A stretch of DNA of 44,001 nt from Ectothiorhodospiraceae bacterium WFHF3C12 (GCA_013519935.1 JACDUA010000036.1:1-44001), one strand, 5' to 3'; shown: positions 25,806 through 34,755, counted from the stretch's first letter. Program-made: numbers and translations. The notes: generated by a model from the sequence alone, not told the origin.

Positions 25806-28052
25806 TCAGAAGTCGTACTTGAGCCCCGCGACAAAGGTTCGGGGCTTACCCGGCCGCGCGCCGTATGGCCGCCGAGAGATCATGTATTCCTTGTCGAACA
25901 CGTTCTCCACGGTCAGGTAGGTCGTGAATTGGCGGTCGATGCGATAACGCCCCGCCAGGTCGACCACGGTATACGCATCGACCGTCGCACCGGCCAGTGG
26001 GCCGTCGTCGTCGCCATCATCGGCTTCACCATCCCCGGCCTGCTCCAGCTGCTCACCCACGTAATGAGCGCTGGCCGTCACGTCCCAGTCGGCCGTGGCG
26101 AGCCCCGCCCGCGCCGTGGCCTGATGCCGGGGCATGTAGGGCAGGCGGTCCCCCGCCTCCACCTCGCCCCATAACGCGAAACTGGACTCGAAACTGGTCT
26201 GGAACTCGGTCTCGGTGTAGGTGTAGCTCAGGTGCAGAGGCACCCGATAGCGCTCCGTCAACCGGACCTCATGGGCCATCAGCGCCTCGATGCCGTAGAC
26301 GTCCACCTCGCCCCCGTTGAACGTCTGGCCCCGGGCGTCGGGACAGCCGCTGGAGATGGTGCAGGTCCCCTTCAGGTTGCTGTAGTCGTTATAGAAACCG
26401 ATGAGCTCGGCCCGGCTGGAATCATCCAGATAGCGGGCGCCTGCTTCGTAGTTCACGCTCTCTTCCGGTTCCACGTCGTCCGACTCGCCGGGCCCGGTAG
26501 GCACAAACCCCTTGTGAACACCCGCCAGCACGCCCCAGGACGGGGCCACCTGGTAGAACACGCCGGCACCGGGCAGCACGGCAGAATCGCTGTTGCTGCG
26601 CCGTGTGCCGGTCAGGTCGTCCTCCGAGGTGTAATCCACCTGCTCCAGACGAACGCCGGCGTTGACGGTCCACCGACGGTAGCGCATCTCGTCCAGCAGA
26701 TACGCGGAAAACGCATCCGCCGACTCCCGGTTCAGCGTGGTCTGGCGGGTATCGCCGCCGTCCGGGACCATGCGGCCATCGCGCATGAGGTAACCGTCTT
26801 CGGTGTGATCGCGGCGCACCTGGTCCTGATGGAAACGCAGGCCCAGCGATACGTGATGGTCGCTCCACCCCCAACGCGGGAACCACTCCAGCACCGACTG
26901 CACGCCCTGGGAGTAATACTCGCGGTCGTTGGTGCCCACCAGCAGCGTCTCCTGGCTGATCTGGGAGTCCCGCTCGCCGCGCAGCACTTCCATGTAGCTG
27001 CGGTTCAGCCCGGCGTCGGGATTGCTGAGGATCTCCAGCAGACTGCGATCCGTATCGAAGCCGTTGAGCTTGGCCCAGGCACGCTCGAAGTCGTGCCGGT
27101 AGATGTTGGTACGGAGGGTGAGCGCCGGCGTGAACTCGACGAAATGCCGCAGCTGAACCTGGGTGTGCTCCCAGTCCATCTCGTCTTTCCGGGTACCGGC
27201 GTAGCGACGGTAAGGCGTGTCGTCGAAGTCGTCGTCGGTAAGGCCGGTGTAAGTCTCGTTGGAGGTCTCGTCCGCGTAGCCCAGCTTCAGCTCCACCTCC
27301 TGGTAAAGCGCGGCCTCCATGCCGGAGTTCCATCGGGTCTTGACCATGAGGTTGTTCTTGTCGAAGCCCGTGTCTCCCCCGCCGTCCAGATCCTTGAAGC
27401 CGCGCGTCTGCGTGTGAAGGCCTTCAATGAGCCAGCCCAGCTGATCGGTGCTGTCGCCATAATGGGCGTGCAGCTTCCGGTAGGCGTCGGTGCCAAGCGC
27501 GGCGTCCACGCCCACCTCGGTCTCGAACGGTACCCGCCGGGTTATCAGATTGAGCGCGCCGCCGACCGTGGCCGGTCCGTGGGCCACCGCAGCCGGCCCC
27601 TTGACCACTTCCACCTCCACCATGCGCGAGACCATGGGGAAGTAATAGGCCGCTGGCGCGGCGTAAGGAGCCGGACCGATGAGGACCTGATCCTCCATGA
27701 GCGTGATCTTCTGGCTTCGCTCGGTGGTGGTACCGCGCAGCCCGATGTTCGGCCGCAGGCCGTAACCGTCCTCGCCGCGGATGTACACGCCCGGGACCTC
27801 GTTCAGCACCCGGTGGATATCGTCGTACTCGTAGCGCTCCAGGCTCTCTTCGTCGACGCTGTGAGCGGACCCCGTGGCGCCCAGCAGCTCGCCGGGGTCC
27901 TCGCCGATCACCGAGACGGCGTCAAGCTGCAATGTCCCGGAATCGCCCTCCTGAGCCTGGACGCCACCGGCGGCCAGCGCCAGGCCGAGCAACCAGACCG
28001 GACCGGGCCGGCCTCCAGGACGCCACGTCACACCGGGCTTGGTCTCGAACAT
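25806..28052 (-). CDS. TonB-dependent receptor, FecA-like
   Basis: The 748-aa outer-membrane receptor has a signal peptide ending GGVQAQ, a TonB-box-like LQLDAVSVIGE, a plug domain (RVLNEVPGVYIRGEDGYGLR, VEVVKGPAAVAHGPATVGGA) and a 22-strand barrel that ends with VENVFDKEYM and the terminal Phe (LKYDF). Plug features resemble the FecA ferric-citrate group. ATG 28052 has AAGGAGGA upstream. It follows the DUF4856 lipoprotein on the same strand by 98 bp and is probably Fur-regulated with it. Ligand not determinable; an iron chelate is likely. Confidence 0.9.
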   Translation of the reverse strand: MFETKPGVTWRPGGRPGPVWLLGLALAAGGVQAQEGDSGTLQLDAVSVIGEDPGELLGATGSAHSVDEESLERYEYDDIHRVLNEVPGVYIRGEDGYGLRPNIGLRGTTTERSQKITLMEDQVLIGPAPYAAPAAYYFPMVSRMVEVEVVKGPAAVAHGPATVGGALNLITRRVPFETEVGVDAALGTDAYRKLHAHYGDSTDQLGWLIEGLHTQTRGFKDLDGGGDTGFDKNNLMVKTRWNSGMEAALYQEVELKLGYADETSNETYTGLTDDDFDDTPYRRYAGTRKDEMDWEHTQVQLRHFVEFTPALTLRTNIYRHDFERAWAKLNGFDTDRSLLEILSNPDAGLNRSYMEVLRGERDSQISQETLLVGTNDREYYSQGVQSVLEWFPRWGWSDHHVSLGLRFHQDQVRRDHTEDGYLMRDGRMVPDGGDTRQTTLNRESADAFSAYLLDEMRYRRWTVNAGVRLEQVDYTSEDDLTGTRRSNSDSAVLPGAGVFYQVAPSWGVLAGVHKGFVPTGPGESDDVEPEESVNYEAGARYLDDSSRAELIGFYNDYSNLKGTCTISSGCPDARGQTFNGGEVDVYGIEALMAHEVRLTERYRVPLHLSYTYTETEFQTSFESSFALWGEVEAGDRLPYMPRHQATARAGLATADWDVTASAHYVGEQLEQAGDGEADDGDDDGPLAGATVDAYTVVDLAGRYRIDRQFTTYLTVENVFDKEYMISRRPYGARPGKPRTFVAGLKYDF

Positions 28053-28150
28053 CCCCTGACAATCCTCCTTCCGGACATGGGAAGGGGCCGGATCAGCGAT
28101 CCAGCCCCTCACTCGGCTCAGCCGGTCAGCCCGACCGGGAGCGACTGGGG

Positions 28151-29584
28151 CTACCAGTCGGCGACGTCACTGCCGGCGAAACCGTACGCATTCTCCAGAA
28201 TGTCCCGGGCTTCGAGGAGATCGGCCCGGTAGTCACTGAACCCCGTCTCGCCCGGCAGTACCGGCGCCTCTCCCATCAGGTCATGGAGGTCGCTGTACTG
28301 GGTGTCGGTCAGGGTCATGCGGGGGTTGAACTGCAGCCCCAGCGCGAAGGCCTTCATTTCGCTCCAGTGCGCGGCCAGGTCACCGAAAGTGCCGGCTCCG
28401 GGACTGGTGCTCCAGGCGTCCATATCCGCCAGGGTGGAGTTGATGTAGTGGACTACGTTGGCAGCGAGCACCTTCTCCCAGTTCTCGACGATGATGTCGC
28501 GCTGGGCCTGCAGATCGGACATCTCCTCGCTGGTCAGTTCGCCGCCGGCGTTGGAGATAATGGCCCTGCCGCGCAGGAACGCGTTGAAGATGTCCTCGCT
28601 GAACGTGGTGCCGGTCTGACTGCTGCGGTCCCGCTTCGCGGCGTAGCCTGCCAGGTCGAAGATGTACTCCGATTGCAGGTCAATGAAGCCGTTGCCATCG
28701 CTATCGCGGTAGGGCTGGCTGGCCACGTCGTCGTCGGTGTAGGCGTTGTAATCCCGCGCGGCGCCGAAGTAGCCGAAGCCTTCGTCCCACTGGTGCTCCA
28801 GTTCCGTGAACGGGCTCGCGCCACTGTCGGCGGCGCTTACGTTATCCGTCATCAGCCCCTTGCCGTCGACGTCGTCGTCAAGGTAGTCATCGGCGGCCTG
28901 GGAAAAGGCCACCGCGCCCAGCAGAAATTTCTGTACCAGCTGGCCGAGATGCAGACCATCCTCGGTAAGATAGTGCTCCAGATTGAACGTGGTCCCGTCG
29001 ACCGTGGCCTGACGCAGGCTCCCGCTTGCCTCGGTGGCGACATTGTCGCCGATCGTATCGAACCAGCCACGGACCAGGGCTTCCGGAGAGGCGGCGCTCC
29101 AGCCGACAAAATCACCCGCATCCCAGTCCACGTGGTCGGTCACGTCGTCATTGCCGGCGATCTTGCCCGTGAGGTTCTTGTTCGACGAAATGTCGCCGTA
29201 CGTGTCCTGCACGGTGGGCGGCGTGGTGGTCAGTGCCAGCTCGTTCCCCGCCAGGGTGTCGATGCCGCCGTCGTAATGGCTCTCGAGGATGGCCACCACC
29301 TCGGCCTGCGTGTCGACCTCGCTCGGCGTGGTGTCGATGCGATCGCCGAGGCCGTTGTCGATGAGGCTTCGCAGGTCGGCGATCAGCACCTGACGCGCCA
29401 CCTGCCCGGGGTAGGCCACACTGCTGACGCTGCTGAACCGGCTCGGAAAGGCATAGGTCTCGGGCACATCCAGCGTACTGCCGGTCGGCGCGTTGTCATT
29501 GTCGTCATCGTTGTCGCCGCCACAACCCGTCAGCCCGAGTGATGCCAACAGGGCGAGGGTGAGCGCTATCCTGCTGTTCTTCAT
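28151..29584 (-). CDS. DUF4856 lipoprotein
   Basis: The 477-aa protein has a lipoprotein signal (ALLASLGLTGCGG, Cys at about 21) and the DUF4856 features YAFPSRFSSVSSVAYPGQVA near the N-terminus and HQWDEGFGYFGAARDY in the middle. It is strikingly acidic. DUF4856 proteins occur beside imelysins and TonB receptors and are thought to act in iron handling at the cell surface; the activity is unproven. A Fur-box-like site lies 87 bp upstream, inside the 3' end of the preceding gene, so this gene may start its own Fur-controlled transcript with the receptor. Confidence 0.82.
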   Translation of the reverse strand: MKNSRIALTLALLASLGLTGCGGDNDDDNDNAPTGSTLDVPETYAFPSRFSSVSSVAYPGQVARQVLIADLRSLIDNGLGDRIDTTPSEVDTQAEVVAILESHYDGGIDTLAGNELALTTTPPTVQDTYGDISSNKNLTGKIAGNDDVTDHVDWDAGDFVGWSAASPEALVRGWFDTIGDNVATEASGSLRQATVDGTTFNLEHYLTEDGLHLGQLVQKFLLGAVAFSQAADDYLDDDVDGKGLMTDNVSAADSGASPFTELEHQWDEGFGYFGAARDYNAYTDDDVASQPYRDSDGNGFIDLQSEYIFDLAGYAAKRDRSSQTGTTFSEDIFNAFLRGRAIISNAGGELTSEEMSDLQAQRDIIVENWEKVLAANVVHYINSTLADMDAWSTSPGAGTFGDLAAHWSEMKAFALGLQFNPRMTLTDTQYSDLHDLMGEAPVLPGETGFSDYRADLLEARDILENAYGFAGSDVADW

Positions 29585-29656
29585 GAGTACTTTTCCTTTC
29601 TTCCCGGTTACGCCTTTGCGTGGAGGCCCGTTTGCCTCCCGCCCGACTTCCGGACG

Positions 29657-30745
29657 TTACACAGAATGCGAATGCGAGTCAATTGCATTCGTACGAACTC
29701 TTGAAGACGCATTAATACCTGAATGCTTCCCCGGGCGCGGCGGACGGCGGTCACGGATCCCCCCGCGTTCCCGACCGGATCCCGCGGCGACGGCCTCCTT
29801 CAGCGGCAGCCAGTAGGCCTGCCAGAGATTGCCGTAGACGGGCTCCGCGGCGCGTCGGCCGAGCCCGAACCCGTGCCGGCGCTGACCGTGCGCCACGGTC
29901 AACGTGCCGAACAGCCAGTCCCAGACCGCGAGGAAAGAGCCGAAGTTGCGGTCGAAGTGCTCGCGCCGGTTGCTGTGGTGGATCTGGTGCTGCGCCGGGC
30001 TGATGATCAGCCGCTCCAGCCAGCGCCCGTAGCTCAGACGCACATGGGAATGCCGCAGGTTCGCCCCTGCCAGGTTGAAGACGAAGGTAAACACGTTCGC
30101 GCCGGCGATATCCCAGGCGCCCAGCCGCATGCCGAAGCCGTAGAAGAACAGCCCCACTACAAGGCCCTGGGTGAGCGTCATGCGCAGGGTATAGAGCACG
30201 CTTTCGAGGGGATGGATCCGGTAGACCGTCACCGGCGTAAGCACCTCCGCGGAGTGATGCAGCTTGTGCAGCGCCCACAGCACGGGGATGCGGTGCAGCA
30301 GCCAGTGCAGGCCGTAGCGCGTGAAGTCGTCCGCCACGAACAGTGTCAGGGTGAAGGCCGCGGCCACGGCCCAACCCGGCCAGGACGGCTCGGCCGGGCC
30401 GAGCCGCTCCCCCAGCACCTCGGAGACGGCGATGGCCACGGCCACCATGGACACCAGGCCGGCCGCGTTCAGCGACGCCGATATCACCGGGTTGACCAGC
30501 AGGACCTGGTAATCCAGCCGAGCCGAGCGATGCCACCAGATCCGCGGATTGAGTAGGTACCGGCACAGCCCCCCCAGCGACCGCGCGCCGCGTGGTCCGG
30601 CGAGCCAGTAGGCGGCGGCGGCCATGGCCGCCGCGCCCAGCAGGTACCAGCCGAAAATGCGCTTGTCCGGATCGAGCGGAAAACGCAGCGCCGCCAGCAG
30701 ATCGCCGGTGGGCCATTGCCCGAGCCAGGTGCCCAGTGTCTCCAT
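29657..30745 (-). CDS. Sterol desaturase / fatty-acid hydroxylase family membrane enzyme
   Basis: The 362-aa membrane protein carries the three histidine clusters of the non-heme diiron hydroxylases: HWLLHR (HxxxH), HKLHHS (HxxHH) and HQIHHS (HxxHH), with four to five transmembrane segments. Substrate unknown. ATG 30745 has TGAGG five bases upstream. It sits between the imelysin and DUF4856 genes, 36 bp after the former. The last roughly 25 residues (NAIDSHSHSV end) are encoded by DNA that also holds the DUF4856 promoter and Fur-like site, so the tail may be non-conserved. Confidence 0.85.
   Translation of the reverse strand: METLGTWLGQWPTGDLLAALRFPLDPDKRIFGWYLLGAAAMAAAAYWLAGPRGARSLGGLCRYLLNPRIWWHRSARLDYQVLLVNPVISASLNAAGLVSMVAVAIAVSEVLGERLGPAEPSWPGWAVAAAFTLTLFVADDFTRYGLHWLLHRIPVLWALHKLHHSAEVLTPVTVYRIHPLESVLYTLRMTLTQGLVVGLFFYGFGMRLGAWDIAGANVFTFVFNLAGANLRHSHVRLSYGRWLERLIISPAQHQIHHSNRREHFDRNFGSFLAVWDWLFGTLTVAHGQRRHGFGLGRRAAEPVYGNLWQAYWLPLKEAVAAGSGRERGGIRDRRPPRPGKHSGINASSRVRTNAIDSHSHSV
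29671..29689. promoter_or_regulatory. Fur-box-like site upstream of the DUF4856 gene
   Basis: AATGCGAGTCAATTGCATT is a 19-bp dyad (AATGC...GCATT) matching about 13 of 18 positions of a Fur consensus AATGAGAATnATTCTCATT. It is 87 bp upstream of the DUF4856 start and lies inside the 3' end of the sterol-desaturase-type gene. Confidence 0.5.
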
Positions 30746-30781
30746 CACGCCTCACCCCGCTACACCGGTCTGATCACGGCA

Positions 30782-32074
30782 TCAGTCGCCGTCGCCGGCG
30801 GCCGAATCAGGGATCGACAGCCCGAGCACCTGCAGAAAGTCGTTCTTGAGCTCGTCCGTGACAGTCTTCGTTGCCGTGTGGGCGCTCTCCACCAAGGGCC
30901 GCTCGGACTGCAGGGTCTGCGTCAGCGTGTCCCGCATCGTGGCATCCGAAACCGAGGCCACGGCCGCGTCGATATTATTGGCCAGCATGGAGGAGACGTT
31001 GTCCCCGCCCGCCGAGCTCAGGTAGTCGTCGAAACCGGTCGCCGGCGTACCACCCGGCTCATTGCCCAGGTACATCAGCTGCAGGGCGAGCAGATTGTTG
31101 CGAATATTGGCCTTGCTGTTGTCGCTCCAGGGCGACTCGACGGCCTCCAGGCATACCTCGCCCGGAGACGCCGCCCCGCAGGTGCTCGCCTTCAGCCGAA
31201 GCGGCTCGGCCAGCTTGATGTCCTTGGTCTGTTTCTCGACGTAGAACAGCCCGTCGGAGACGGCGTTGACCGCCTCCTCGACGCTGTCGTAACGGCTGGC
31301 GCCGGAACCGGGGCTGGTCAGCTCGGCCAGGAAGTCGCCCGAGGTACCATCCCAGCTCTCAACCAGCGTCCGGGCCTGGTTGGCCACGTCCGCGGCCGCC
31401 TGTTCGGCGAAGACGCAGCGCGCCTCGCGTCTTTCGGGGTCACTGAGCAGCGTCCAGTATCCCTCGTCCCCGGGGGTTGTTTCGAAGCCGGAGACCGAAG
31501 AGGGACACTGCGCGGTCGTCGGATCGCTGAACAGGGCATACTCCAGCGCGTCCATACCCCGCCTCGTCAGGGTGCGCGAACCGATGTCATAAGTCGCACT
31601 GGTGTTGGCGGCCTCGTGCGCGAGGATCACGTCCTGATCGACGGCGCAGGCATTGGTGGAGGGCCACGAGTAGATCGTGTCGCGCAGCTCGCTGGAATTC
31701 GCCACCAGGGGCCCCACCTGCATCACGTCGGCGCGCTGCCAGGCGGCCATTGCGTCGCGCCAGGCTTGCCGGGCATTGTCCCGCTCGGCGGTCGCCGGAT
31801 CGCTGGTATCCAGAGCGGTGCAGTAGTCGCTGACGGCGGAAACCATCGCCTCGCTCTCGGCGCGGAAGGTCTCGTAGGTCGGCAACATCACGTTGTTCGC
31901 CAGGTTCTCAAGCATGCCCTGGCAGTCGAAGTCGTCGCAGCTGCTGCCACCACCGGTCCCGCCGCCGCCACCACCGCCACCTCCGCCGCCGCAGGCGGCG
32001 AGCAGCCCGATGGCCGCCGTCAGACCCAGTACCGTACCGACCCTGCTACTGCGTGCGATCGCCAAAGTGTCCAT
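30782..32074 (-). CDS. Imelysin-family (M75-like) lipoprotein
   Basis: The 430-aa protein has a lipoprotein signal with lipobox LLAAC (Cys 28) followed by an unusually long glycine run as a flexible tether, then an imelysin domain with the segment RGMDALEYALF where most imelysins have a GxHxxE motif; here the His position is Asp. Imelysins of this type lie in iron-uptake operons and are Fur-regulated; the peptidase annotation is historic and activity is doubtful. Several cysteine pairs suggest disulfides. First gene of the imelysin-desaturase-DUF4856-TonB receptor set; a Fur-like site is 102 bp upstream. Confidence 0.87.
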   Translation of the reverse strand: MDTLAIARSSRVGTVLGLTAAIGLLAACGGGGGGGGGGGTGGGSSCDDFDCQGMLENLANNVMLPTYETFRAESEAMVSAVSDYCTALDTSDPATAERDNARQAWRDAMAAWQRADVMQVGPLVANSSELRDTIYSWPSTNACAVDQDVILAHEAANTSATYDIGSRTLTRRGMDALEYALFSDPTTAQCPSSVSGFETTPGDEGYWTLLSDPERREARCVFAEQAAADVANQARTLVESWDGTSGDFLAELTSPGSGASRYDSVEEAVNAVSDGLFYVEKQTKDIKLAEPLRLKASTCGAASPGEVCLEAVESPWSDNSKANIRNNLLALQLMYLGNEPGGTPATGFDDYLSSAGGDNVSSMLANNIDAAVASVSDATMRDTLTQTLQSERPLVESAHTATKTVTDELKNDFLQVLGLSIPDSAAGDGD

Positions 32075-32175
32075 CTCCGCGCTCCCTCGTTCTTACGCGT
32101 GTTACGAATCCCGCGCGGCCCGTGGTAACGCGAGAACGAAACGCACGCGCACTCGGGCACACGAGTAATGTTGCT

Positions 32176-32194
32176 AATAAGAATAAGTCGCAAC
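32176..32194. promoter_or_regulatory. Fur-box-like site upstream of the imelysin gene
   Basis: AATAAGAATAAGTCGCAAC matches about 13 of 18 positions of AATGAGAATnATTCTCATT and lies within a broader GTTGC...GCAAC dyad (32170-32194). It is in an AT-rich patch between luxR and the imelysin gene, about 100 bp upstream of the latter. Confidence 0.5.
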
Positions 32195-32249
32195 TCTATG
32201 CACGGAGCCGGTACGCGTCAATCGGGAGCACAGGGGGCGGGGACGGCGG

Positions 32250-32996
32250 TCAGTTGAACTGCGGGACGATCAGGCCCTGGGCAACGGCCCGGGCGATGGC
32301 CTGCTGGCGGCTGGTGACGTTGAGCTTGTTTGCCACGTTCTGGAGATGAAAGTTCACGGTGCGCTCGGATATGCCGAGTATGTGGGCGGTCTCCCAGGAC
32401 GTCTTCCCCTCCGCCGCCCAGAGCAGGCACTCGCGCTCACGCTCGGTGAGCTCTTCTCTCTTGAACGGCAGCTTGCCCGCGCTGACCAGCCGCGAGGCCG
32501 CCTCGTGCACGTAGGCGGAGAGCAGGTAGAGATCGGGCAGGGCATGGTGGATCTGGCCGCGCACGGCGGGCATGGACTGCTCGCTGCTGAGACTGAGCAT
32601 GGCGACCTCCCCCCGCCCGCCATGCACCGGCATGCTGACGCCCGAGCGAAGCCCGAAAGTCCGGGCCTCGCCCATGAACCGGCGACTGAAGTCGGTGGCG
32701 CGTTCGCCGTTCTCCAGCTCGTCCCACACCAGCGGACGGACGCTGTTGACGCAGTGGGTCACCGTGGGATCGGTGGCGATGTAATGCCGCTCCACGTAAC
32801 GCTCGCGCCATTCGTCGGGATAGCCGCTGACAATGAGCACGAAAGGCTTGACCAGGGACGTGGGAAAACGCGCGCCGTAGATGAAGTAGTCGAAGCCGTT
32901 GGACTCGCAGATGTCACGGCAGAGCGCATGCAGGTCCTCGACGCTGGACGCCTGCAGGCTGCTCTCGATGATCTCTGGCAAGGTCAGGTCGTCCAT
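32250..32996 (-). CDS. LuxR-family AHL-responsive regulator
   Basis: The 248-aa protein has an N-terminal autoinducer-binding domain and a C-terminal LuxR HTH. The AHL-pocket residues of TraR/LuxR are all found in register: W63, Y67, D76, P77, W91 and a glycine in FGLRSG. The HTH (LTERERECLLWAAEGKTSWE, then TAHILGISERTVNFHLQNVA) has the conserved Glu, Leu and Gly. It is therefore the likely receptor for the LuxI product, although the genes are 6.6 kb apart. A GGAACgaagGTTCC dyad at 32998-33011 lies directly before the ATG and may be an autoregulatory site or part of the leader. Confidence 0.92.
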   Translation of the reverse strand: MDDLTLPEIIESSLQASSVEDLHALCRDICESNGFDYFIYGARFPTSLVKPFVLIVSGYPDEWRERYVERHYIATDPTVTHCVNSVRPLVWDELENGERATDFSRRFMGEARTFGLRSGVSMPVHGGRGEVAMLSLSSEQSMPAVRGQIHHALPDLYLLSAYVHEAASRLVSAGKLPFKREELTERERECLLWAAEGKTSWETAHILGISERTVNFHLQNVANKLNVTSRQQAIARAVAQGLIVPQFN

Positions 32997-33337
32997 AGGA
33001 ACGAAGGTTCCCCCCGCACGAGCCCGGAGGCCCGGCGCTCGACTTCATCTTTCAAGCGTGGCTCGTTCGCGGGCCAAAGGCAAACCAGGCACCTCCAGCG
33101 CCCGAGCCGGTTTCGCGACCGTTCAGGTTACGGGCCAAGCCCCGAGGCCCGCCACGAAAGCGGTCACAATTCAATATCATAGGAGAACACAACGTTCATG
33201 CCGAACGATACTTTGACTTGCGCGCCCGTCCGCCGAATGGCCACGTTCATCAGAAATGATTGAACGCAACTGCCGTTTTGAACGGACTGGTCCCGCGGAA
33301 CGCTGGACGACCCGCGCGGGCCGCTCGAGGAGCGCCG
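32997..33337. other. luxR upstream region
   Basis: These 341 bp hold the luxR control region. Visible signals are the GGAACgaagGTTCC dyad next to the start and an AT-rich patch CAATTCAATATCATAGGAG (33167-33185). A 21-codon plus-strand frame (ATG 33198 to 33263, MPNDTLTCAPVRRMATFIRN and Asp) follows an AGGAG, but the spacing is too long to be persuasive. No other gene is supported. Confidence 0.35.
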
Positions 33338-33967
33338 CTAGGCCGGCATCGACCGGATCGCCTGGGCGGCGGCGAACTCGCGCACGGCGGGCGAGGGATC
33401 CATGCCGAGATCCACGCGTAGCTGCTCGACGATGCGCTGGAAGGCGGAGGCATCGGTGAGGCGGGCCAGCTGGAGGCTGCCCTGCAACGCGGCCAGCATG
33501 GAATCCGCCCGGGTTTCGGCGTTGCCGGAAAAGCTGAGCTCGCCCGTTTCCCGACCGGCCTCCAGATTGGTCAGCAACCACTGCCGCACGTCGTTCAGCA
33601 GGCCGCGGACGGCGTCCTTCATGGGGTCGGGAATACCGGGCAGCTCGACCCCTGTCACGCCCAATGGGCATACCCGTGTCTGGGCGCAATAGCGCTCTTC
33701 GATGTCGAAGAAACCCTCGATGGCTTCGGTGGGCGTCGCGCCGCGGCTGCGCATCTGGTCGGCCCAGAAGCGGAAGTTCTCACGGAAACGGCCGATCAGC
33801 GCCACGCCGAGATCCGCCTTGGATGGGAAATAGTAATGGACGGCGGCATTCCGGATGCCGAGTCGCTCGGCGATGTGGTGGTAGCTGAAACCGTGGAAAC
33901 CGCGCTGCTGCATCAACTCCTCGGCACAGGTCAGGATGTTCGCGCGTGTATGCCCTCGATTCTTCAT
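33338..33967 (-). CDS. TetR/AcrR-family regulator
   Basis: The 209-aa protein begins MKNRGHTRANILTCAEELMQ and carries a TetR HTH (FSYHHIAERLGIRNAAVHYY, FPSKADLGVALI). The ligand domain contains CAQTRVCPLGVTGVELPG, resembling TetR members with CPxG-type loops; the cysteines could sense electrophiles, but no ligand can be named. ATG 33967 has GGAGG six bases upstream. It lies 69 bp downstream of moaB on the same strand; the regulated gene is not obvious. Confidence 0.88.
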   Translation of the reverse strand: MKNRGHTRANILTCAEELMQQRGFHGFSYHHIAERLGIRNAAVHYYFPSKADLGVALIGRFRENFRFWADQMRSRGATPTEAIEGFFDIEERYCAQTRVCPLGVTGVELPGIPDPMKDAVRGLLNDVRQWLLTNLEAGRETGELSFSGNAETRADSMLAALQGSLQLARLTDASAFQRIVEQLRVDLGMDPSPAVREFAAAQAIRSMPA

Positions 33968-34036
33968 CCCATCCTCCCGCATTATCGATGCGCGACCGGT
34001 CCTCTTCGGGGCCATCGGGCGCGTTTGCCATGCTCG

Positions 34037-34582
34037 TTACAGGATCAGCTCCGCGAGGTTGCAGGGCCGGTGGCCGTGATCGAGCTGCTCCTGCAAAAGC
34101 CGGTACCAGCCCGTGCGGCAGGCACCGGAAGAGCCGGGCAGGCAGGCGATTACCGTGTCGTTGGCGATGCCGGCAAGGGCCCTGGACTGAAGCGTTGACG
34201 AGCCGATCTCCTCATAGGATAGCTGGCGAAACAGCTCACCGAACCCGTCAATAGTCTTGTCCAGCAGGGGCCTCACGGCCTCCGGCGTCTGATCCCGCGC
34301 CGAGAAGCCGGTACCGCCGGTAGTCAGCACGACCTGGACCGCCGGATCCGCGACCCACTGCGAGACCGCCGCGCGCACCTGGTAGATGTCGTCCCGGACG
34401 ATTCGCCGCTCGGCGAGCCGATGGCCCGACTCCTCCAGGCCGGCGACCAGCACGTCACCCGAACGGTCCTCGGCGAGGCCGCGGGTATCCGAAATGGTCA
34501 GCACGGCTATGTTGAGCGGCCTGAAGGCCGCGACGGCGTGGTCCGCCACTGTCTCCCGCCTCTCAGTAGCGACATTGGACAT
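34037..34582 (-). CDS. moaB: Molybdenum cofactor biosynthesis protein B
   Basis: The 181-aa MoaB/MogA-fold protein has LNIAVLTISDTRGLAEDRSG, LTTGGTGFSARDQTPEAVRP and IACLPGSSGACRTGW. In E. coli MoaB is dispensable; in species without mogA it adenylylates molybdopterin before MoeA acts. No mogA is seen here, so this is the likely partner of MoeA at 5985-7199. The ATG at 34582 has a poor ribosome-binding site, and the frame is open upstream to 34651. It is 27 kb from the other Moco genes. Confidence 0.92.
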   Translation of the reverse strand: MSNVATERRETVADHAVAAFRPLNIAVLTISDTRGLAEDRSGDVLVAGLEESGHRLAERRIVRDDIYQVRAAVSQWVADPAVQVVLTTGGTGFSARDQTPEAVRPLLDKTIDGFGELFRQLSYEEIGSSTLQSRALAGIANDTVIACLPGSSGACRTGWYRLLQEQLDHGHRPCNLAELIL

Positions 34583-34755
34583 CAATGTTACGCCAGCTTC
34601 ACGAACGCACCAAGCGGCACCACGGTCAGCGCCGCGGCCGCCTCCCGGCACGCGCGAGCAGCGGTCGCTCCGGAGCTCACCCCGACGTCACGTCGGCCGG
34701 CGGGATAAAAGCTTTGTACCGGGCTCAGGGAGATTGAGGCCGCCACGGAAACACA

